NCBI GenBank assembly: GCA_964604825.1
Contig: CAZSAL010000003.1
Coordinates: 33,275 to 97,274 of the forward strand
Origin: CAZSAL01 sp964604825
GTDB lineage: Bacteria; Elusimicrobiota; Elusimicrobia; 2-01-FULL-59-12
Reading direction: 5' to 3'
Length of the DNA stretch: 64,000 nt
Position numbers and translations under genes: made by a program. The notes under the pieces are model-generated. The model made no database searches. It saw nothing but the letters and a program-made list of their open reading frames with translations, and was not told the origin of the DNA. Shown here in pieces: positions 26,233 to 34,293 of this stretch (within the stretch, counting starts at the first letter, position 1; each line of letters starts with the position of its first letter).

Positions 26233-27069
26233 TCATATATCCACCGCAATGATCTGTTTGGTAACTACAAGTCCTATACATTCCCATATAATCAGGCCTA
26301 TAACCACAATCTGACCGGTTGCGGTGGCGAGAGCCGGCCGCATCATTTCCGGCGAGGCAAAGTAAAAAAGTAAAGCCAGACCCCAGGGGAATATTGCCAT
26401 GAAATAAATCTGGGTTCGTCCCTGGGCCGTCAGGGCCTTTATTTTCTTCTGTAATTTGTTTTCTTCCCGGATAGTAATTATCATCTGGTCAAAAACTTTA
26501 ATTATGTTACCGCCGGTATCCCGCTGCAGGATGATGGCATATACTGCCGTCTCAAGCATTTTGCTGGGTATGCGCTCAATCAAATCCAGCAATGCGGTTT
26601 CCAGGGGAGTTCCAAGCCTGTAGGCATTAATGACCAGACCGAATTCCTCAGAGATCGGGGGTTTCAAATTAGCGCTGACAAGATCAATGCCTGCCGCTAT
26701 ATCGAGACCGCTTTTTACGGCGTTGCCCAGAAGAATCAGGGCATCCATTAACTGCGCGTCGACTTTCTGTGTGCGCATCTCTCGCCAGAACGAGAGTACG
26801 AGACGTGGGGCGAAAATCCCCGCCAGACAAAGCGCTGCGGCAAGGACCCAGCTCCGCGTCAATAATCCGATAAGGACGGCAAAAACGACCGTTCCAGCGA
26901 TTATTTTTACAGGTTTAACGTCGAAGAAAAATCTTCTTAGCTCGCGGGACGTTTGGTCCATGTTAAGCTTGTACCGCCCATGGTACCAGGAAATGATTTG
27001 CGGTATGCCGTTCATGACTGCGACCGCGAATAAAAAGACCGCAATATAAATGGGAAGGAGGTTATACAT
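26233..27069 (-). CDS. tadB: Tad pilus inner-membrane protein TadB
   Basis: A 278-residue T2SSF-domain protein. It has an N-terminal membrane segment (about 3-22), two more at about 58-90, the T2SSF domain (about 105-230: DALILLGNAVKSGLDIAAGIDLV and RDTGGNIIKVFDQM) and C-terminal membrane segments. It starts at ATG 27069, whose A is the last base of the preceding TGA (TGATG), so the gene is tightly coupled to the ATPase. Confidence 0.9.
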   Translation of the reverse strand: MYNLLPIYIAVFLFAVAVMNGIPQIISWYHGRYKLNMDQTSRELRRFFFDVKPVKIIAGTVVFAVLIGLLTRSWVLAAALCLAGIFAPRLVLSFWREMRTQKVDAQLMDALILLGNAVKSGLDIAAGIDLVSANLKPPISEEFGLVINAYRLGTPLETALLDLIERIPSKMLETAVYAIILQRDTGGNIIKVFDQMIITIREENKLQKKIKALTAQGRTQIYFMAIFPWGLALLFYFASPEMMRPALATATGQIVVIGLIIWECIGLVVTKQIIAVDI

Positions 27070-29210
27070 CAGGCGGCCTTTCCTTTATGAAAAACGTTGA
27101 CGTCCAGGGACAAGCCCCTTGATTTGAGGTCCTGGAAGAAGGTGGGAACGTGTCCGCAGGCCTCATGATGGCCAATGACATGGCCCTGTTCGTCCACGCT
27201 CTGCTGGACAAACTGGAACAGGTCCTGAGTCAGGATGGTTTCTTCGTTACGCCCCGTAACTTCGGTGATGCAGGTCACTCTCCGCGATCCATCCTGCAGG
27301 CGGGATAACTGTAACACGATATGAATAGCGGAACGTATTTGTTCGCGCAGCGCCCATACGGGCAGATCCATGCCGGCCATCAGACACATGGTTTCAAGGC
27401 GCGTAAATGCGTCACGTGGGGAATTGGCGTGAATTGTAGTCAGGGATCCGTCATGGCCCGTATTCATGGCCTGAAGCATGTCCAGAGCCTCGCCGCCACG
27501 GCACTCACCTACGACAATGCGGTCCGGTCTCATTCGCAGGCAGTTCCGGACAAGATCCCTGATCGTGATCTGACCGTGCCCTTCCACATTGGAAGGCCGC
27601 GCTTCCAGGCGCACTACATGTTCCTGCTGCAACCGGAGCTCAGCGGTGTCCTCAACCGTAATAATCCGCTCATCTTCCGGGATGAAACCGGAAAGCATGT
27701 TAAGGACTGTTGTTTTCCCTGTGCCCGTGCCGCCTGATATGACGATATTTTTTTTAAGGGCGACGCATGTTTTCAGAAATTCAATCATCTCGGTTGAAAT
27801 GCTGTGCATGCTGATAAGGTCCTGCGCGGTATAAGCTTTTTCGGGAAACCGCCGTATTGTAAGAGTTGGTCCCTGAACGGCCAGGGGGGGGATAATGGCG
27901 TTTACGCGCGAGCCGTCTTTGAGGCGGGCGTCGACCAGGGGAACGCTTTCGTCAATGCGACGGCCAAGCGGGGAAATTATGCGGCGTATGACCTGGATGA
28001 TATGGTTGTTGTCAACAAAATGTTTGTCGGAAAGGCTGATTTTTCCTTTACGTTCGATAAATACCTGGTCGCTTTTATTGACCATGATTTCCGTAACGGC
28101 AGGGTCGCGGAGCAGCTCTTCCAGGGGGCCTAGTCCCAGAGCTTCGTCCACAAGTTCCTTTACCAGTTGTTCGCGTTCGTCACGGGTCTGCACCAGATCA
28201 CGCATTTTTGAAATCAGGGCATTGACCGTGCTTTCGACGTTGGTGCGCAGCTGGCGTTCCTTGGCAGGATCACCCTGCGTATCGAGGTCAATCCTCCGGA
28301 TGTTCAATTCTTCCACCAGTTCGCGGTGAATTCGCTGCTTGATCTGGTTCCAGCGCTTACGCTTTTCGTCCATAAGCGTGTCGGCGACTGCATTTTGGAA
28401 AGAGGCGGCATCGACCTGGCCGGCAGAGGCGCCGTGCCCCATAGAAAGAAAACTAACGCCAACATTCCGTTTGAACCGGGGGAGCTGGTCTACGAGAGAA
28501 GACATTTTCTGGAAATAAAATGAACGGGACTGTTCGACGATGGCGGGTTTTCCCTGATTAAGCAGGCGCGGGATTTCGCTTTCATAGGGAAGCTGCATAT
28601 CCACCGTTTCCTCAAACCGGTCAAGCGCCTGTTCCACGGCATCCTGAGGCATGCAGCCGGGAAGCCCGGTCTGATTGGCAATGAACACAAATTTATCGAA
28701 CCCAAATTTTTCGTTATGGAGCCATTCCAGGTGACGGACGGTTGATTGAACGGAGATCAGATTGGGGAGAAAGCTCCAGCAGACCATGTCCGCCAGGTCA
28801 ATGGAAACCGTATGCAGGGGATGAATGGCTTCCAGATCGACGACGATGTCATAAAGCTGGACAAAGGTTTGTAAAAAGAAACCCCATTGTTCGGAAGTAA
28901 TGTGCTCAATATCTTTAGTCTGCTCCGCAAGGTTAATTACGCCTATGCCGGAGCGGTTTATTGGAATACGGCCGCGGAGCATGGACAATGAAAACCGTTT
29001 GTTTACGATATTTTCCAGTATTGTCAATACAGTCGGGCCGGGGTGTGACCCTGCCACTCCGGAGAGATCGCTGCGGCAGAGAGTATCAGTGTCAACCAGG
29101 ATGACGGGCTGAGAATGGATATGGGAATATCGCGCTGCAAAATTGGCGGCCAGAGTCGTTTTGCCTACGCCTTCGCGCGCCCCGGTCATGATGACAATTT
29201 TATTAGCCAT
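27069..29210 (-). CDS. tadA: Fused TadZ/CpaE-TadA/CpaF pilus ATPase
   Basis: A 713-residue fusion of two normally separate Tad proteins. Residues about 1-250 are a MinD/ParA-like TadZ/CpaE domain with deviant Walker A AREGVGKTT and the VILVDTDT strand; this class localises the pilus machine to a pole. Residues about 280-700 are a VirB11/CpaF secretion ATPase with Walker A GGTGTGKTT (about 494-502), an Asp box TVEDTAEL, Walker B-region RIVVGECRGGEA and His box TTIHANS. This is the motor for pilin assembly. No receiver domain is present in the TadZ part. It starts 1 nt after the secretin stop. Confidence 0.92.
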   Translation of the reverse strand: MANKIVIMTGAREGVGKTTLAANFAARYSHIHSQPVILVDTDTLCRSDLSGVAGSHPGPTVLTILENIVNKRFSLSMLRGRIPINRSGIGVINLAEQTKDIEHITSEQWGFFLQTFVQLYDIVVDLEAIHPLHTVSIDLADMVCWSFLPNLISVQSTVRHLEWLHNEKFGFDKFVFIANQTGLPGCMPQDAVEQALDRFEETVDMQLPYESEIPRLLNQGKPAIVEQSRSFYFQKMSSLVDQLPRFKRNVGVSFLSMGHGASAGQVDAASFQNAVADTLMDEKRKRWNQIKQRIHRELVEELNIRRIDLDTQGDPAKERQLRTNVESTVNALISKMRDLVQTRDEREQLVKELVDEALGLGPLEELLRDPAVTEIMVNKSDQVFIERKGKISLSDKHFVDNNHIIQVIRRIISPLGRRIDESVPLVDARLKDGSRVNAIIPPLAVQGPTLTIRRFPEKAYTAQDLISMHSISTEMIEFLKTCVALKKNIVISGGTGTGKTTVLNMLSGFIPEDERIITVEDTAELRLQQEHVVRLEARPSNVEGHGQITIRDLVRNCLRMRPDRIVVGECRGGEALDMLQAMNTGHDGSLTTIHANSPRDAFTRLETMCLMAGMDLPVWALREQIRSAIHIVLQLSRLQDGSRRVTCITEVTGRNEETILTQDLFQFVQQSVDEQGHVIGHHEACGHVPTFFQDLKSRGLSLDVNVFHKGKAA

Positions 29211-29211
29211 G

Positions 29212-30081
29212 TTATTTGATCAGCCGGAATGTCACGAAAAGAACAAGCGATGTTTCCGTGACGATTTCTTTGCTGTGCCGGAATAGAAGTCCCAGAAGCG
29301 GAATATAGCCAAGGATCGGAACGCGCACCGTAGCCTTGCTGCGGTTTGACTGTTTTATTCCGGCAAGGACAACGGTTTCTCCGCTTTTCACCTCGACCTT
29401 GGAAGATGTCTCGCGCGAAGCGATTCCAGGCACCGTAACCCCTCCGATGGTGAGAGTCTGCGAATTGTCCGGATTGGAAACGCCTATTGTAATCTGCGCG
29501 TCAATGGTATTTCTGGGAGTTATTGCAGGAAGGATCTTCAGGGCCACGCCGTATTTTTTAAATTCAACCCCAACCGCTCCTCCCTGCCCCACGGTGGGGT
29601 AAGGAATTTCTCCGCCTACTAGGAAATTAGCCTCAAAACCGCTTTTTGTAAGGAGAGTAGGGTTTGCCAGAACGCGGGCCTGGTCATGCTCTATAAGGGC
29701 ATCCAACTGGGCCGCCAGGGCGCTCCTGCTCAGTTCTCCAACCTTGAAAAGAGCCGGCACCGCGTTTTCAAAAACGTTGACCTGATTATTGACAAAAGTA
29801 CTTCCACCGCTGCCTGTAGTGTTGTTATAGCCCCAAAGAACGCCCAGTGTATTGGAATTATTCTCGCTGATTTCCAGAGAATCCACACTTACTTCGATCA
29901 ACGGTTCCTTTTCGGGGATGTGAGCGGCAATCGGTGGTTTTGCGCCAGGAATCGCCTTCTTTTTTTTTGCAGGTGTTGCGGCCCATAAGAAAGAATCGGA
30001 CGGTAGAAGGCAAAATATCATCGCGCACACAAAATATTTGCGAAGTTTATTTACTGAAGGAACAATATAAGTGTGGTCCAT
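29212..30081 (-). CDS. cpaC: Minimal Tad secretin (CpaC/RcpA-like)
   Basis: A 289-residue outer-membrane secretin. After a signal peptide (about 1-35, ending WAA) there is a short Lys/Pro linker, then the secretin homology region (about 60-289): LIEVSVDSLEI, LDALIEHDQARVLANPTLLTKSG, FLVGGEIPYPTV, and the terminal VPILGYIPLLGLLFR motif. The BON and N-domains found in usual CpaC proteins (over 400 residues) are absent. GAGG precedes ATG 30081, and a phased-box promoter lies directly upstream. Confidence 0.88.
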   Translation of the reverse strand: MDHTYIVPSVNKLRKYFVCAMIFCLLPSDSFLWAATPAKKKKAIPGAKPPIAAHIPEKEPLIEVSVDSLEISENNSNTLGVLWGYNNTTGSGGSTFVNNQVNVFENAVPALFKVGELSRSALAAQLDALIEHDQARVLANPTLLTKSGFEANFLVGGEIPYPTVGQGGAVGVEFKKYGVALKILPAITPRNTIDAQITIGVSNPDNSQTLTIGGVTVPGIASRETSSKVEVKSGETVVLAGIKQSNRSKATVRVPILGYIPLLGLLFRHSKEIVTETSLVLFVTFRLIK

Positions 30082-30111
30082 ATATCCTCAGTTACTAGGC
30101 CTTTCCACCTA

Positions 30112-30165
30112 AATATATCTCGGCTATGTTACATATAGATTACGCCAACGTTAAAACTAGGTTAA
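30112..30165 (-). promoter_or_regulatory. 11-bp phased TAAC-box promoter (secretin operon)
   Basis: Read on the - strand: TTAAC (30165-30161), TTAAC (from 30154), GTAAT (from 30143) and GTAAC (30132-30128), each 11 bp apart. TATATT (30117-30112) starts 15 nt after the start of the last box. ATG 30081 follows. Confidence 0.78.
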
Positions 30166-30227
30166 ATCCAATATTCCGGGATTTCAAGGGGTAATTTTTA
30201 AGAAAAATATCTATTTTTAGAGGAGGT

Positions 30228-30971
30228 TCAGCTGATAATGCGGTTGGGAGTAATGCTTGGGACAGGCTTTATAGAGTTATCGCCAAAAGGCCTAACTACT
30301 ACGGAAATTTCGCCCTGCGATTCTGATTGAGCCAGAGTGAGCCTTTCAGCCTCGGTTGGTTCCAACGCCAGCGTTAATACCAGGCTTTCCGCAGTGTCCT
30401 TCTTCCCGGAAACATCCTGGCCCGGTTTTCTCAGTTCTCTGCCTACGCCTATAACCAGAACGTTCTGCAGGATGGTATATGTCGCGCGCGATGGTGCGTT
30501 GTTTTGTTTAATGCTAAAAGTCGCCATAATGTCGATATGGTCTCCGGGCAGAATAAGTTCCGCAACATCTATATTTCCCAGACGCAGGAGGTAACCGCGT
30601 TTCCCGGGAGGTATCAATGGCGCGACGCCGCTGGTGTTGGGGGAAGGGTCGCCAAGATTTGATTGCAGAATTTGCGCCCCTGTCGGGACCGCGGCCACAG
30701 TAACTTTTCCCTGAACCCTGCGTACATCCTGAGCGAGAATTTTTACCATGACTGCTCCGGGTTCCATGAATTGCCGGGGAATCGGCCGTGTGGTTAGAAA
30801 ATCAGGAAGAATAGCCGTATGTGGAGGTATGTCACGGGTCGCAACAAGGACATTGATCATGTCATAGCTGTTTTCAATCGCCTGTTCCTTATTGTGCACA
30901 TAAAGATGAACAAGAAGGAACGCCAGAATGGCGCTGCTGATCAATTTTATTAAGCTCTTTTTTTCTATCAT
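30228..30971 (-). CDS. cpaB: Flp pilus assembly protein CpaB/RcpC
   Basis: A 247-residue protein with an N-terminal membrane anchor (about 8-25), a SAF-like domain (about 40-105: VATRDIPPHTAI and the IPPGKRGYLLRL follow-on) and the CpaB C-terminal region (GDHIDIMATF, TILQNVLVIGVG, LTLALEPTEAERL). CpaB is a periplasmic partner of the secretin. It lies 4 nt after the TadE-like gene and 146 nt before the secretin, with the secretin promoter in that gap. Confidence 0.9.
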   Translation of the reverse strand: MIEKKSLIKLISSAILAFLLVHLYVHNKEQAIENSYDMINVLVATRDIPPHTAILPDFLTTRPIPRQFMEPGAVMVKILAQDVRRVQGKVTVAAVPTGAQILQSNLGDPSPNTSGVAPLIPPGKRGYLLRLGNIDVAELILPGDHIDIMATFSIKQNNAPSRATYTILQNVLVIGVGRELRKPGQDVSGKKDTAESLVLTLALEPTEAERLTLAQSESQGEISVVVRPFGDNSIKPVPSITPNRIIS

Positions 30972-30975
30972 GGTG

Positions 30976-31563
30976 TCAGGAAGTCGCGTTCGGCTGATAA
31001 TTCATTCGCGTAATCGCTTTGCCGTTGACTTGAATGTAATAAGGTCCTCCAGTGTCCCGGCTAAAATTGAAAGGCCCTAAATTGGTTGAGTTGTCCGCGC
31101 ATAAGGTGCTCGCTGGGGATGAATTAACGCTTATGAATGTGTTAAGTAGCTGTCCAACAAAAGGAAACGTTCCGATTTTTGCGGAAGTCCACACCGTCAC
31201 TTCTGCCGTTACAGCGCCCGGCTGATCCGTTTGAGCGCAGGCCCGCACACCGGATTCTTGGTTGGATTCATACATCCCCACGGTCATATTATTAGTGAGA
31301 GGAGTCGTCTCATCAGGAGTCAAATTTATCCCATGGAGATTGCCGTCTGCGGCAAAAGGAGGATCCGCCTGCGCTATACGCCTTCCTATGCTGCCAGCGC
31401 TGTAGTTGACTATCGTAAGCGCAATACTCAACTGGCCAAGCTGGATAGCTATAAATACCACCAACAGAAACAGAGGCAACAACAATAAGGTTTCTGTTAT
31501 TGTCTGGCCCTTTTGAAAGCCTGACCTTTGACTCCGCAATGAGACAAATTGCAGATTCAACAT
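30976..31563 (-). CDS. tadE: TadE-like pseudopilin
   Basis: A 195-residue TadE-family minor pilin. Its prepilin signal is KG/QTITE with Glu at +5, followed by the hydrophobic helix TLLLLPLFLLVVFIAIQLGQ (about 24-46). The remainder is a Thr/Asn-rich extracytoplasmic domain with two Cys (in RACAQ and TLCADN), perhaps a disulfide. It lies between flp and cpaB. No own promoter is seen. Confidence 0.85.
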   Translation of the reverse strand: MLNLQFVSLRSQRSGFQKGQTITETLLLLPLFLLVVFIAIQLGQLSIALTIVNYSAGSIGRRIAQADPPFAADGNLHGINLTPDETTPLTNNMTVGMYESNQESGVRACAQTDQPGAVTAEVTVWTSAKIGTFPFVGQLLNTFISVNSSPASTLCADNSTNLGPFNFSRDTGGPYYIQVNGKAITRMNYQPNATS

Positions 31564-31640
31564 GTTGGAGCATACCTATAGTAAATCCGCATAAACCCGG
31601 ATGCGTCAAATACAGGCAGAAAATGCGGTTGTGACTCTTT

Positions 31641-31802
31641 TTAGCTTGCGCTGGTTATCTGGCTGCTAATCGCAGCGCCTTTGCTGGTAAGCGCGTTTCT
31701 GACCCAGGGACCGAAGACGACTACAGCCGCCACAATGATGGCTACGATTATTATGTATTCCGTGGCGCCCTGACCTTTTTCATGTTTTAAGCTCTTAAGC
31801 AT
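31641..31802 (-). CDS. flp: Flp-type major pilin
   Basis: A 53-residue prepilin. A Lys-rich leader (MLKSLKHEKG) is cleaved before QGATEY, with the Glu5-Tyr6 pair typical of Flp pilins, followed by a hydrophobic helix IIIVAIIVAAVVVFGPWV and a short polar tail. GGAGG lies 6 nt before the ATG at 31802. It has its own phased-box promoter that reaches into the end of the upstream glycosyltransferase gene, consistent with high expression of a major subunit. Confidence 0.93.
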   Translation of the reverse strand: MLKSLKHEKGQGATEYIIIVAIIVAAVVVFGPWVRNALTSKGAAISSQITSAS

Positions 31803-31845
31803 GTCTTACCTCCGATTGTTAGTTTATGTTTGGTTCGTCAAGCCG

Positions 31846-31887
31846 TATTTGCCATGTTAGTGTTAACTACGTATTACAATGAGTTAG
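31846..31887 (-). promoter_or_regulatory. Phased TAAC-box promoter of flp
   Basis: Read on the - strand: CTAAC (31887-31883), GTAAT (31877-31873, 10 bp on) and TTAAC (31866-31862, 11 bp on). CAAATA (31851-31846) starts 15 nt after the start of the last box. Only three boxes are seen, one with 10-bp spacing. The array overlaps the stop codon of the GT87 gene at 31884. Confidence 0.6.
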
Positions 31888-33083
31888 GTCTTTTGATCGC
31901 TTTTAAACTTTCCAGTGGCCAGGAACAAAAGACCTATGCCCACATAAAGTGTAGAGGCAAAAGCTGTTCTTGTCCAGTGTATTTTGTCAAAACTCAAATC
32001 AAAAGGTAGGAAGTAGAAAAGAAACAGGTTTATAAAAAAGATGGTTAAAACCCCGCGGAGGCCCCATTCCCCGGAAAACATTGTCGCCAATATCCAGGGG
32101 ATCAGAAGGACACCGTCGTAATAGTGGCTGTAAACGCTTAACAAAGGTCCCAGGGCAAGAGCTGTTGCGGCAAGCCATGGCAGTGATAACCGGGAATATT
32201 TTAAAAAAATCAGCCAGCAAAAAAACGCCAAGACAAAAACAGCAACAACGGTATTTTCCATCGGTTTTATAAGACTGACAGGGAATTCAATGGTTGGCCT
32301 GTTGCGTTGCGCCAGATTATTTTTTGCCGTGCGGGGCCAGGTTAAGCTGTACAAGCGGGGGACAATTCCTTGGCCATCAGTACAATAAAGATTATCTGCA
32401 TGGTATCTCAAACCAGACACCCAGTTCTTAAGATCTGAGCATGGCCTGTAACCTGTAAGAAAAGGTAAAAAAGTTAAGAAGAAACTGATCAATAGCCCTG
32501 TTAAAAAAATCTTCTTGCGAAAGGAACGGAAAAATAACCCGGTTATAAAAAATAGGAAAAGATGGGGTTTCATAAGAAGAAGTCCGGAAAAAAACCCCGA
32601 ACGTCCGGATAATCCTTTTTGTTCGTAAGTAACTGCCAGCGAAGCGAAAAAAAGAAGCAGGATAGTCAGTTGGTGGCCCATGATGCACCATATCAGCGCA
32701 GGAAGAAGTGAAATCAGTAATCCGTATATGACGAGAGCAAAATCCGGTTTTTCGCCGCGCAGGCAATTTATCCAGCAATAAACCGATCCGGCCCAAGCGA
32801 CGATCAAAATTGACGGCCATAATGCACAGGCAAATCCAAGTGGCAAAAGCGACGGCAGAAGCATCAATAGCATTGTGCCGGGGAAATGCGGATAGATGTG
32901 CCAGGAATAACCGGCGTAAGCGGCCGCCTGATAAGGGTTTTGCCGGTGGAGCAGAAGCTCGCCCGCGCGATAAAACAAGTAAAAATCTCCATCCGTGAAC
33001 GTTGAGAGTTTGACTAAAATTACAACGATCCCTGTCAAAATTAAGAGTGGACGGATAATATTGGAATTGTGATTATTGTCCAT
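31884..33083 (-). CDS. GT87-type membrane glycosyltransferase, copy 1
   Basis: About 399 residues and 9-10 membrane helices; it resembles the GT87/DUF2029 family of polyprenyl-phosphate-mannose-dependent mannosyltransferases. The family-like first loop GDFYLFYRAG...NPY is present (about 30-52), followed by FPGTMLLMLLP. It would act in the cytoplasmic membrane on lipid-linked sugar, adding residues to an external acceptor. ATG 33083 is chosen because it overlaps the previous stop by 11 nt, the same overlap used between two other copies. It is the most diverged pair with copy 2. The acceptor is unknown; neighbouring pilins or surface proteins are candidates. Confidence 0.82.
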   Translation of the reverse strand: MDNNHNSNIIRPLLILTGIVVILVKLSTFTDGDFYLFYRAGELLLHRQNPYQAAAYAGYSWHIYPHFPGTMLLMLLPSLLPLGFACALWPSILIVAWAGSVYCWINCLRGEKPDFALVIYGLLISLLPALIWCIMGHQLTILLLFFASLAVTYEQKGLSGRSGFFSGLLLMKPHLFLFFITGLFFRSFRKKIFLTGLLISFFLTFLPFLTGYRPCSDLKNWVSGLRYHADNLYCTDGQGIVPRLYSLTWPRTAKNNLAQRNRPTIEFPVSLIKPMENTVVAVFVLAFFCWLIFLKYSRLSLPWLAATALALGPLLSVYSHYYDGVLLIPWILATMFSGEWGLRGVLTIFFINLFLFYFLPFDLSFDKIHWTRTAFASTLYVGIGLLFLATGKFKSDQKT

Positions 33084-34293
33084 ATAAATAATTTTTTGGT
33101 CGCCGTTTCTCAATTTCCCGCCATGGCCATAAATAAAGAAAAGAACCTAAGACGAAGTATATAAGCGACGCCCATCCCATTCGAGCCCAGTTGTAATATC
33201 CTTTAGGGCTGTAACAGAGCACATAATACAATCCCAGGTTTATAAGTAAAACAGCACAGCATACCACTCCGACAGGGAGTCTTCGGGAAGTTGAACTTAT
33301 GCCCAGAAGCATGACGGGAAGCATCATTGCCGCATCATAGAAGTGACTATAAGGCGCAAATATAAGATTCAGCGCCAGACCGGAGGCGGTCAGCCAAAGC
33401 AGGGAGGATTTTTTTATCTTAAGCATTAATAAAATCCAGATCGCCGTAATGACCGCAAAACAGCCATATTTAACGGCCCGCTGTCGTTTAACCGCGTGAT
33501 TTTCGATAGAAATGCCGGGGACCTCGATGCCGTCGCGATATGCTACAGCAGGGAACATCCGGACAATAAGATTTTGATCATCAAAATAATAGTTGTTGTT
33601 GCAGGCTAACGCTCCTCGCGTAATCTGGGGGATGCTGAATGATTTGTGAAATAAGAGCAAGTACGGCACGTACATCAAAACCAGGCCCGCAAGCGCTCCG
33701 GCGCAGAAATTTTTTTTATGTGATGACCTGAAAAAAAGGGTGATGATTGCCAGAATGACAAGATGCGGTTTGAATAAAGCCAGGGCGCTGAAAAATCCCG
33801 CCTTCGAGTCGTTGCCCAAATAAGATGCATAAACGGCAACGGAAATCAGCAGAAGCAGGGGAATAATCAATTGATGGGCTTCAAAAGCCCAGACAACGGG
33901 AGCGGTAATTGATGCGGCAAATATTAATGTAAAAAATGAGAAATTATCGGATTCATGCTTCAGCCATAATAAGCGGATCCATAAAAATACGCAGAGCGAT
34001 AAGGACAGTAAACAAATGAAATCCCACATGCGCAAAGCCAGGGAAAACAGTGGGAAACGGAATAATGACGGGATAGTGATTAAATAAAAGGCCGGAGGGG
34101 GATAAGAAAATCCAGGATAACCTTTGGGGTAGCCTGATATAGAGTAAGGATTTATTAGATTAAGAAAACGATGGCCTGCCAGATAAAAGAAGGTAAAATC
34201 CCCGTCGCCCGAAAGGTTTCCCATCTCGAAGATGAAAAGGACAAGAAAGGAAAATGCGATAACGGTCCAGAAAGTAACAGGTTTAAGTTTCAT
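33073..34293 (-). CDS. GT87-type membrane glycosyltransferase, copy 2
   Basis: A 406-residue polytopic membrane protein with the same layout as the other four: an N-terminal helix, a loop GDGDFTFFYLAGH...NPY, then SYPPPAFYLITIP and many hydrophobic helices. A FFRSSHKKNF cytoplasmic loop and the PYSHFYDAAMMLP block (equivalent to the PYSH.YDG..L.P block of the others) are seen. It overlaps copy 3 by 11 nt (33073-33083 on the other side with copy 1). It belongs to the same operon. Confidence 0.82.
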   Translation of the reverse strand: MKLKPVTFWTVIAFSFLVLFIFEMGNLSGDGDFTFFYLAGHRFLNLINPYSISGYPKGYPGFSYPPPAFYLITIPSLFRFPLFSLALRMWDFICLLSLSLCVFLWIRLLWLKHESDNFSFFTLIFAASITAPVVWAFEAHQLIIPLLLLISVAVYASYLGNDSKAGFFSALALFKPHLVILAIITLFFRSSHKKNFCAGALAGLVLMYVPYLLLFHKSFSIPQITRGALACNNNYYFDDQNLIVRMFPAVAYRDGIEVPGISIENHAVKRQRAVKYGCFAVITAIWILLMLKIKKSSLLWLTASGLALNLIFAPYSHFYDAAMMLPVMLLGISSTSRRLPVGVVCCAVLLINLGLYYVLCYSPKGYYNWARMGWASLIYFVLGSFLYLWPWREIEKRRPKNYLYGQ

